A DNA stretch of 55,882 nucleotides. It comes from an uncultured Collinsella sp. (lineage in GTDB: Bacteria > Actinomycetota > Coriobacteriia > Coriobacteriales > Coriobacteriaceae). Position 1 is the first letter of the stretch, and the number at the start of each line of letters is the position of its first letter. The translations under genes were made by a program, and so were the position numbers. The notes under the pieces are model-generated. The model saw only the letters and a program-made list of their open reading frames with translations, ran no database searches and was not told the origin of the DNA. The stretch is taken from contig CABRGB010000005.1 of the NCBI GenBank assembly GCA_902470345.1, positions 1 through 55,882 of the forward strand, written 5' to 3'. Below, piece after piece: positions 49,535 through 55,882 of the stretch.

Positions 49535-50050
49535 ATGGAAGACAAGCATCTATATCGTGAGACGCAATGGGATGTATCGGCCGAGGAGAGCCGCGCGCAC
49601 CATGGGTTGGTCGCGATTGGTTTTGCGGTGCTTGCCGTGCTGGTGATTGCCTTTTGTATCTGGACGTTTGGCGGTCGCGGCGGCGCCGCCTGGGAGTTTG
49701 AGGCCGACGATGCCCTGCCGATCATGACGGTGAAGGTCGCGGGCGGTAACACGGTGGCAGCTCCCGGCGACTATTGGTATCCGTGCGATGGATTTGTTCA
49801 GCTGCAGCTAAGCGGTGGTTCCATTCCTGGTGAAGAGATCGAGCGCGTGACCTTCGATGCGTCGCTTAAGACGCTGTTGGTTGAGCTCAAAGATCAAGGG
49901 GATGTGCCCACGACGATGGATATCGCGCTGACGGAATGGCGCCTGGAGCCCCCGTTGGGCATCAAGGTGTCCGAGGTGGAGCATGTCAAGATTACCTATC
50001 AGGACGGCTCGACAAATGAAATTGCCAAAGCCGACGGCTTGGCGGAATAA
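49535..50050 (+). CDS. Single-pass membrane protein, unknown function
   Basis: A 171-residue protein. After a charged N-terminus (MEDKHLYRETQWDVSAEES) there is one membrane helix (GLVAIGFAVLAVLVIAFCIWTF, about 24-45). The remaining about 125 residues are predicted extracellular and beta-rich (MTVKVAGGNTVAAPGDYWYPC and later). I recognise no family. The ATG at 49535 has GGGGAGG at 5 bp. A much longer frame reaches back through thiC on the opposite strand but is only its shadow. It is divergent from thiC and convergent with yaaA, so it is a single-gene transcript. Confidence 0.75.
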   Translation: MEDKHLYRETQWDVSAEESRAHHGLVAIGFAVLAVLVIAFCIWTFGGRGGAAWEFEADDALPIMTVKVAGGNTVAAPGDYWYPCDGFVQLQLSGGSIPGEEIERVTFDASLKTLLVELKDQGDVPTTMDIALTEWRLEPPLGIKVSEVEHVKITYQDGSTNEIAKADGLAE

Positions 50051-50090
50051 ACGCCGTGCCTAGGCAGCACATTTAAAAGTAGCGGTGGTC

Positions 50091-50900
50091 CTACAAGGTC
50101 TGTTCGTTCAGGAAGACCAAAGTGTCTTTATTAGAAAGCTCGGGAAAGTGACGATAACCAATGTCGAACGCGGTGAGCTCGCTTGCATCCTCGAGCTTGT
50201 TTTCTGCCATCCAGCGCACCATGGAGCCGCGCGCCTTTTTGCTGGCGGTCGACCGTTGGATGGGTTTTCCGTTGCGGATGCCTTCGCCAAAGAGGCATGT
50301 GACGACCGTGGCGTCGCCCGCGAGGCAGGGCAGAACGGCTTTGGCGTATTCCGCGCTGGCGAGATTGACGATTGTAGCGTTGGAGCCTGCCGGAGCGATG
50401 GCCCGTGCGAGCTTGTCGCCCCAAAACGCGTAGAGGTCTCGGGCATTGTCGACGGCAAGCTTCGCGCCCATCTCCAGCCGATACGGTTCAACGGCATGAA
50501 AGGGGCGCACGCATCCGTAAAGGCCCGAGAGGATCCAGAGATGGTTTTGTAGCCAGTCGAGCTGCGCGGAATCCATCACCTTGGGCGCCATGCTCTGGTA
50601 TTGAATGCCGTGATAGGACATGACGGCGGGGGAGAGGTGACGGGCGAGTGCGGGATTGTCGAGATCGCCGTTTTTCAGGATGGGCCTGAACTCATGCAGG
50701 GTGTTGAGGCAAGGCCCCAGCAGTTTGTCGCTCACGTTCCATAGCGCCTGCAGGCCGCCGCTGCCTTCATTCCGCTCGATATCTAGCAGTGCGCGGTGGA
50801 GGCGAGCTGTCTCGCGCACAAAGGGTGGAATGCCCAGGACTTCAAAAGCATCTTGGGCCGCGCGCATTTGCTTGGCGGGCGAAATGATGACCTGCAACAT
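50091..50900 (-). CDS. yaaA: Peroxide stress protein YaaA (DUF328)
   Basis: A 269-residue protein of the YaaA family, which in E. coli lowers free iron under hydrogen peroxide stress and binds DNA. The family N-terminus LQVIISPAKQM is clear, as are LWILSGLYGCVRPFHAVEPYRLEMG and the C-terminal SKKARGSMVRWM and LTAFDIGYRHFPELS. The ATG at 50900 follows a GAGAACGG-type weak ribosome site. It lies downstream of a long-stem terminator ending the aminopeptidase transcript. Confidence 0.92.
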   Translation of the reverse strand: MLQVIISPAKQMRAAQDAFEVLGIPPFVRETARLHRALLDIERNEGSGGLQALWNVSDKLLGPCLNTLHEFRPILKNGDLDNPALARHLSPAVMSYHGIQYQSMAPKVMDSAQLDWLQNHLWILSGLYGCVRPFHAVEPYRLEMGAKLAVDNARDLYAFWGDKLARAIAPAGSNATIVNLASAEYAKAVLPCLAGDATVVTCLFGEGIRNGKPIQRSTASKKARGSMVRWMAENKLEDASELTAFDIGYRHFPELSNKDTLVFLNEQTL

Positions 50901-50917
50901 GGAACCGTTCTCTCGCT

Positions 50918-50987
50918 AAAAAAGTTGCGGTGGAATACGGTCTGTTTGTGCCATTGAAAGGCCAAATCAATCCGTATTCCACCGCAA
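50918..50987 (-). terminator. Long-stem terminator after the M18 aminopeptidase
   Basis: A 16-bp perfect stem (50925-50940 with 50972-50987) with a 31-base loop. On the minus strand the stem is followed after two bases by TTTTTT. Confidence 0.8.
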
Positions 50988-51004
50988 GTTATGGGTGGGG
51001 TGGA

Positions 51005-52402
51005 TTAGGCGCGCTCGAGGAAGGCCTTGTAGCCGCGGTAGGCCTCGTAGATGTCGGCCTTGTTGGCGACCTCCCACAGGGCGTGCATGGACAGGACGGC
51101 AACGCCGGAGTCGATGACGTTCATGCCGTACTTGGCCATGATGTAGGCGATGGTGCCGCCGCCGCCCGCGTTGACGCGACCGAGCTCGCAGGTCTGGAAG
51201 TCTACGCCGGCCTCGTCCATGATGTCGCGGACGAGGGCCACATACTCGGCGTCGGCGTCGTTGGAGCCACCCTTGCCGCGGCTGCCCGTGTACTTGTTAA
51301 AGCACAGGCCACGACCCATAAAGGCTGCGTTCTTAGTTTCGAACTTGCCGGCGTAGCCCGGGTCGAAGCCGGCGGACACGTCAGAGGAGAGCATACGGCT
51401 GTGGGCGAGTGCGCGGCGCAGGGCCAGCGGGCTATCCTCGCCGGCGAGCGTCATGATCTCGGCGACGGTGTTCTCGAAGAAGCGGCTCGTCATGCCGGTG
51501 GCACCCACGGAACCGATCTCCTCCTTGTCGACGATGAGTGTGATGCTCGTGCGCTCCACGTTGGCGACGTCGATCTGGGCGAGCATGGACGGATAGGCGC
51601 AGACACGGTCGTCGTGGCCATAGCCCAGAATCATGGAGCGGTCGAGGCCCATGTCGCGGGCCGGGCCGGCGGGCACGACCTCGATCTCGGCGGAGAGGAA
51701 GTCCTCCTCCTCGACGTCGTACTGCTCCTTGAGGATGTCCAGGAACATCTGCTTGACGGGCTCCTTGGGGGCGTCCTTGTCGTCCTCGTCAAACTTGACG
51801 GGGCGGCCGCCCACGATCACGTCGAGGATCTCGGCATCGACGGCGTCCTTGGCAGGCTTGGACATCTGCTCGCTCGAGAGGTGAATCAGCAGGTCGGAGA
51901 TGGTAAAGACCGGGTCGTCCGCCTTGTCGCCGATGTTGATGTCGACGGTGGTGCCGTCCTTTTTGCAGATGACGCCCACGAGTGCGAGCGGGGAGGCTAC
52001 CCAGTGGTAGCTCTTGACGCCGCCGTAGTAGTGCGTGTCGAGGTAGGCCATGTCGCCGGCCTCGAAGGCGGGATTCTGCTTAAGGTCCAGGCGCGGCGAG
52101 TCCACGTGGGCGCCCAGGATGTTAAAGCCCTGCTCGAGCGGGGCGGTGCCCAGGTTGACGAGCATAAGGTCCTTGCCGTGATTGGCGGCGTACACCTTGT
52201 CGCCGGCCTTGAGCGCGCGGCCCTCGGAGATCACGGTCTCCAGATTGACGTAGCCCGCCTCCTCGGCCATCTTGATACCGGTCTTGACGCACAAGCGCTC
52301 GGTCTTGTTCTCGCTCAAAAACTGCTTATAGCCGCGGCAAAGCTCCTCGAGCTCTTCGATCTGCTGTGGCGTGTACTTTTTCCATGCGCAGGGACGTTCC
52401 AT
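51005..52402 (-). CDS. M18 family aminopeptidase (aspartyl aminopeptidase-like)
   Basis: A dinuclear-zinc peptidase of 465 residues. Metal and catalytic residues lie in LGAHVDSPRLDLKQNP (His and Asp), IVDKEEIGSVGATGM (catalytic Glu and metal Glu), SSDVSAGFDPGYAGKFE (Asp), and DSGVAVLSMHALWEVANKAD (His). The insert between residues 170 and 280 is typical of M18. Family members remove acidic or other N-terminal residues from peptides in the cytoplasm. The ATG at 52402 has AAAGGAG at 8 bp; a longer in-frame frame upstream lies antisense to polA and is rejected. Confidence 0.92.
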   Translation of the reverse strand: MERPCAWKKYTPQQIEELEELCRGYKQFLSENKTERLCVKTGIKMAEEAGYVNLETVISEGRALKAGDKVYAANHGKDLMLVNLGTAPLEQGFNILGAHVDSPRLDLKQNPAFEAGDMAYLDTHYYGGVKSYHWVASPLALVGVICKKDGTTVDINIGDKADDPVFTISDLLIHLSSEQMSKPAKDAVDAEILDVIVGGRPVKFDEDDKDAPKEPVKQMFLDILKEQYDVEEEDFLSAEIEVVPAGPARDMGLDRSMILGYGHDDRVCAYPSMLAQIDVANVERTSITLIVDKEEIGSVGATGMTSRFFENTVAEIMTLAGEDSPLALRRALAHSRMLSSDVSAGFDPGYAGKFETKNAAFMGRGLCFNKYTGSRGKGGSNDADAEYVALVRDIMDEAGVDFQTCELGRVNAGGGGTIAYIMAKYGMNVIDSGVAVLSMHALWEVANKADIYEAYRGYKAFLERA

Positions 52403-52568
52403 GACGCAGGCTCCTTTCGGATCGATCGTGCTGGTTGATGTACCGTGAGCCATCGTATCACGCGCGGGCCCGCGGCGGCAGGGAAGCCTGATGTGCGGTG
52501 GCCGCGGGGCGGGGAGCGTGTAAACTGGTGTGAGCAAACCGTGCCCAGCCCAAAGCGAGGTATTCAAT

Positions 52569-55316
52569 ATGTCTGACAAGCGCCGCACCTTTGCCGTTAT
52601 CGACGGCAACTCGCTCATGCACCGCGCCTTCCACGCCGTGCCGCCGACCATGAACGCGCCGGACGGTCGTCCCACCAACGCGATCTTTGGCTTTTTGAAT
52701 ATGTTCCTCAAGATGATTGACGCCTTTAATCCCGACGGCGTTGTTGTGGCGTTTGACAAGGGCAAGCCGCGCGTGCGCATGGAGATGCTGCCGCAGTACA
52801 AGGCTCAGCGCCCGCCCATGGACCCCGATCTGCACGCACAGTTTCCCATGATTAAGGAGCTGCTCGCCGCGCTCAACGTGCCGATTTTGCAGTCCGAGGG
52901 CTGGGAAGGCGATGACATTCTGGGCACTATGGCGCGCCTGGGCGAGCAGGCCGGCTGTGACATGCTGCTGGTGACCGGTGATCGCGATATGTATCAGCTC
53001 GTGACCGAGCACGTCAACGTGGTCTCGACCCGCAAGGGCCTGTCCGACGTGGCGATCATGACGCCCGAGAGCGTGGACGATCTGTATCACGGCATCACGC
53101 CGGCGCTCGTGCCCGACTTTTATGGTCTGAAGGGCGACACGTCCGATAACATCCCCGGCGTGCCGGGCATCGGCCCCAAAAAGGCGAGCGCGCTCATCGC
53201 ACAGTACGGTAGCCTGGACGAGGTCATCGCACACGCCGACGAGGTCAAGGGCAAAATGGGCGAAAACCTGCGCGCGCACATCGACGACGCGCTGCTGAGT
53301 CGCAAGGTGGCGACCATCCGCACCGATGCACCCGTTGAGCTCGATTTTGAGGCGACGTCCTTCCCGGCGTTTTCTGCTGATGAGGTTTCCGCGGCGCTGG
53401 GTACGCTTGGTATCACCGCCATGCAGAACCGTTTCTTGGCACTGATCGGCGGCGAGGGCGGGGCTGCTGCCTCCAGTGTGTTTGAGATGCCTGCGATGGT
53501 TCGCGCGGCCGCCGGCGATGCTGACGCGCTTGGTGCCGTTGCGGCTGAGATCTCCCGTGCGATTGATGCCGGTGAGTGGGTCGCCGCCGTGGTGGACGAC
53601 GACAAGGAAGAGGGCGCGCTCTTTGGGCTGACGCGCACGCTGTGGTTGGCGACGTCCAAGGGCCTGTTCGCGCTCGAAGAGGGCGACAGCGATGCGGCGG
53701 CTGAGGTTGAGGGCTTCAACTTCGTCCACGGCGTGATCGCCGGTGTGCTCGCGCGCCTGTTTATGGAGGGCCGCGTGGCGAGCCCGGACATGAAAGCGCT
53801 GCTGCACGAGCTTTCGCCTATCGATTCCTCTGAACCCGAGCTCATGGATCCGCTCGCTGCCGATTCCACGCGTATCTTCGATACCGTGGTTGCTGCCTAC
53901 CTGCTGGATTCCGATCGCTCCGAGTTCGATGAGGCGTATCTGGCCGATACCTACCTGCAGATGTCGCTGCCTGCGGCACGCGGCGCAGAGGGTGCCGGTG
54001 AGGACGCTCCTGCGCCCGCCGCTCGCACGGCGGCCTTGACGCTGGCGCTCGTGGCGCCGTTGCGTGACCGCATGGCCCGCGAGAATGCCGCCAACGTGTT
54101 CGATGGCATCGAGATGCCGCTCGTTCCGGTGCTTGCCAAGATGGAGCGCGCGGGCATGCTCGTGGACCCCGAGCGCCTGCACAGTCTGTCCGAGGGTCTG
54201 GCGACCCAGATTGCCGAGGTTGAGCGCAGCATTCGCGACCTGGCGGGTGACGAGACCTTCAATATTGGCAGCCCCATGCAGCTGTCGCACGTGCTGTTTG
54301 ACGTTATGGGGCTTCCGACCAAGGGCCTCAAAAAGACTAAGCGCGGCTATTATTCGACCAACGCCAAGGTGTTGAGCGATCTTGCCCGCGACCACGAGAT
54401 CGTGCGCCTGATTTTGGACTGGCGTGAGAAGTCCAAAATCAAGTCCACCTATCTGGACACGCTGGGCCCGCTGCGCCGCGGTGACGGTCGCGTACACACC
54501 ACGTACAACCAGACCATCACGGCAACGGGGCGTCTGTCCTCGAGCGACCCGAACCTGCAGAACATCCCGACGCGCTCGGAGCTGGGTCGTACCGTCAAGA
54601 CGGCGTTTTCGGCGGGGGAGGGCAGTGTCTTTTTGGCGGTGGACTACTCGCAGATCGAGCTGCGCCTGCTCGCGCATCTCTCGGGCGATGAACATCTGGT
54701 ACGTGCCTTTAACGAGGGTGAGGACTTCCATGCCGAGACGGCCGCGCGCGTGTTTGGCGTTCCCGTGTCCGAGGTAACGCCCGATTTGCGCAGCCGCGCC
54801 AAGGCCGTGAACTTTGGCATCGTGTACGGCCAGCAGGCCTACGGTTTGTCGCAGTCGCTGCATATCTCGATGGTCGAGGCGCGCGATATGATCGATCGCT
54901 ACTACGAGGCCTACCCGGGCGTGCGAACGTTCCTCGACAATGTGGTGGCGCGCGCCAAGCAGACGGGCTACGCCGAGACCATGTATGGCCGCAGGCGCCA
55001 TATTCCGGAGCTCAAGGCCAAAAACCCACAGCTCCGCGGCTTTGGTGAGCGCACGGCCATGAACCACCCCATGCAGGGCACCGCGGCCGACATCATCAAG
55101 ATCGCCATGGCCCGCGTAAGCCGCCGCCTGGAAGAAGAGGGCTTTGCCGCCCACATGATCCTGCAGGTACACGACGAACTGGACTTTGAGTGCCCCGTCG
55201 ACGAAGTCGAGCGCCTAACCGCCATGGTCCGCGACGTCATGGAACACGTAGTAGACCTCCGCGTACCGTTGATCGCCGAAGCCAGCACCGGCATAACCTG
55301 GGCCGATGCCAAATAG
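52569..55316 (+). CDS. polA: DNA polymerase I
   Basis: Replication/repair polymerase of 915 residues. The 5'-3' exonuclease domain covers about the first 290 residues (VIDGNSLMHRAFHAVPP, LVTGDRDMYQLV, GVPGIGPKKASALI). The middle domain (about 300-500) has the 3'-5' exonuclease fold position but lacks the DxE metal pair; VAAVVDDDKEEG stands where DTE-type motif would be, so proofreading is probably absent. The polymerase motifs are DYSQIELRLLAHLSGD (A), RSRAKAVNFGIVYG (B) and LQVHDELDFE (C). The ATG at 52569 has GAGG 8 bp upstream; an in-frame ATG 13 codons earlier lacks one. It diverges from the aminopeptidase and ends in a terminator. Confidence 0.97.
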   Translation: MSDKRRTFAVIDGNSLMHRAFHAVPPTMNAPDGRPTNAIFGFLNMFLKMIDAFNPDGVVVAFDKGKPRVRMEMLPQYKAQRPPMDPDLHAQFPMIKELLAALNVPILQSEGWEGDDILGTMARLGEQAGCDMLLVTGDRDMYQLVTEHVNVVSTRKGLSDVAIMTPESVDDLYHGITPALVPDFYGLKGDTSDNIPGVPGIGPKKASALIAQYGSLDEVIAHADEVKGKMGENLRAHIDDALLSRKVATIRTDAPVELDFEATSFPAFSADEVSAALGTLGITAMQNRFLALIGGEGGAAASSVFEMPAMVRAAAGDADALGAVAAEISRAIDAGEWVAAVVDDDKEEGALFGLTRTLWLATSKGLFALEEGDSDAAAEVEGFNFVHGVIAGVLARLFMEGRVASPDMKALLHELSPIDSSEPELMDPLAADSTRIFDTVVAAYLLDSDRSEFDEAYLADTYLQMSLPAARGAEGAGEDAPAPAARTAALTLALVAPLRDRMARENAANVFDGIEMPLVPVLAKMERAGMLVDPERLHSLSEGLATQIAEVERSIRDLAGDETFNIGSPMQLSHVLFDVMGLPTKGLKKTKRGYYSTNAKVLSDLARDHEIVRLILDWREKSKIKSTYLDTLGPLRRGDGRVHTTYNQTITATGRLSSSDPNLQNIPTRSELGRTVKTAFSAGEGSVFLAVDYSQIELRLLAHLSGDEHLVRAFNEGEDFHAETAARVFGVPVSEVTPDLRSRAKAVNFGIVYGQQAYGLSQSLHISMVEARDMIDRYYEAYPGVRTFLDNVVARAKQTGYAETMYGRRRHIPELKAKNPQLRGFGERTAMNHPMQGTAADIIKIAMARVSRRLEEEGFAAHMILQVHDELDFECPVDEVERLTAMVRDVMEHVVDLRVPLIAEASTGITWADAK

Positions 55317-55350
55317 GAAAGCAACCACAGTTCCAAAGTAACCAACAACA

Positions 55351-55390
55351 GAAGGACGCCCCTTATCAACAAGGAGCGTCCTTCGTTCAA
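55351..55390 (+). terminator. Intrinsic terminator after polA
   Basis: GAAGGACGCCCCTT (55351-55364) pairs with AAGGAGCGTCCTTC (55371-55384) with one mismatch, then GTTCAATT. Confidence 0.75.
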
Positions 55391-55452
55391 TTAAATTCAG
55401 CCAAAGTATCTAGACGCCAAGACGCCATCTAGGCGGCAAGCAAGTCACCGCA

Positions 55453-55581
55453 GGACCTGGCCGGGTGGCATGGGTTAACTTTTCGTAGATTCCGCACGCA
55501 AAGAAAGCCACTTAATGTGGCTTTCGTCTTGCGCAGGACCTGACCGAGCGAAAAGTTAACCCATGCCACCCGGCCAGGTCC
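55453..55581. repeat. 129-bp element with 33-bp perfect terminal inverted repeats
   Basis: Arms 55453-55485 and 55549-55581 are exact complements of 33 bp, beginning GGACCTGGCCGGGTGGCATG. Between them is a second perfect hairpin GAAAGCCAC/GTGGCTTTC (55503-55525), and GCAGGACCTGRCCG occurs twice as a direct repeat (55450 and 55533). No reading frame and no obvious target-site duplication. It lies between the convergent polA and HAD genes. Confidence 0.8.
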
Positions 55582-55592
55582 GACGAGCAACG

Positions 55593-55882
55593 TTAACGAG
55601 CCGCCAAGATAGCGTCGATGAGCGTCAGTACGCCCCCGTCGTTGTTGCTCGGAATGCGCCACTTGGCGTGCGCGTTCATGTGCTCCTCGGCATTGTCCAC
55701 GATAAAGCTATGCCCGACGCGCTCAAGCATGGGGATGTCGTTGTAGGTGTCGCCCACGGCGGCGGCGTCGGCAATATCGATGCCCAGGTGCTCGCACAGA
55801 TGCGCGACGCCGGCGCCCTTGTCGACACCCAGGTTCATAAAGTCGATCCACTCGCGCCCGGCGTTGGTGACGTAGAGCTTGT
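55593..55882 (-). CDS. HAD-superfamily (Cof-type) hydrolase, partial (N-terminus beyond window edge)
   Basis: The last 96 residues of a HAD phosphatase. VDKGAGVAHLCEHLGID holds the conserved lysine, and AVGDTYNDIPMLERVGHSFIVDNA is motif IV of the Cof subfamily with the metal-binding aspartates. Cof-type enzymes dephosphorylate sugar phosphates or cofactors; the substrate is unknown. The frame is open to the right edge, so the start is outside the window. Confidence 0.88.
   Translation of the reverse strand, partial: KLYVTNAGREWIDFMNLGVDKGAGVAHLCEHLGIDIADAAAVGDTYNDIPMLERVGHSFIVDNAEEHMNAHAKWRIPSNNDGGVLTLIDAILAAR

Noticed and set aside
52458..55172. 904-codon minus-strand frame opposite polA
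   Set aside because: Shadow of polA; no recognisable protein and no ribosome binding site.

Overview
The window looks like a chromosomal segment of a Coriobacteriia bacterium, most likely Collinsella or a close relative. The reasons are a high-GC codon pattern with an actinobacterial cell-division gene order (ftsZ, pgeF, yggS, sepF, yggT, divIVA, and no ftsA beside ftsZ), an arginine deiminase pathway, and DUF1846/YfcC type genes typical of anaerobic gut bacteria. The species is an inference; no 16S gene is present.

Layout. 1-3.7 kb: the start of an RlmD/TrmA-type RNA methyltransferase and a polyphosphate kinase, both on the minus strand. 4.1-11.3 kb: arginine catabolism, with two arginine deiminase genes (arcA) lying in a 1377-bp direct repeat on either side of a PLP aminotransferase, followed by ornithine carbamoyltransferase and a YfcC-family transporter. 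No carbamate kinase is in the window. 11.3-16.7 kb: a run of hairpins, a DUF1846 protein, a small winged-helix protein, pyrG and xerD. 17.1-32.6 kb: the dcw cluster mraZ-rsmH-ftsL-ftsI-murF-mraY-murD-ftsW-murG-murC-murB-ftsQ-ftsZ, lacking murE and ftsA. 32.8-40.8 kb: pgeF followed without a gap by pstS-pstC-pstA-pstB-phoU, then yggS-sepF-yggT-divIVA. The phosphate operon interrupts what is normally one continuous division cluster.

40.9-47 kb: a nitroreductase, a DUF47-Pit phosphate transport pair, a small protein with an SOS-like promoter, a BI-1 family membrane protein, a PARG-like protein with an altered catalytic signature, and a GDSL hydrolase. 47-50 kb: thiD and thiC, the latter behind a clear TPP riboswitch, and a small membrane protein. 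50-55.9 kb: yaaA, an M18 aminopeptidase, polA, and the end of a HAD phosphatase cut by the window edge.

The main themes are energy from arginine, envelope synthesis and division, and phosphate handling (polyphosphate kinase, Pst, Pit/DUF47). Gene junctions carry many intrinsic terminators and some unusually long perfect inverted repeats. No tRNA, rRNA, CRISPR array, transposase or prophage gene was recognised. The points I rate highest are the identical arcA duplication, the phosphate operon inside the division cluster, the probable ATC start of yggT, the PARG-like protein with QEA instead of QEE, the SOS-like promoter of an unknown 112-residue protein, and the long inverted-repeat elements.
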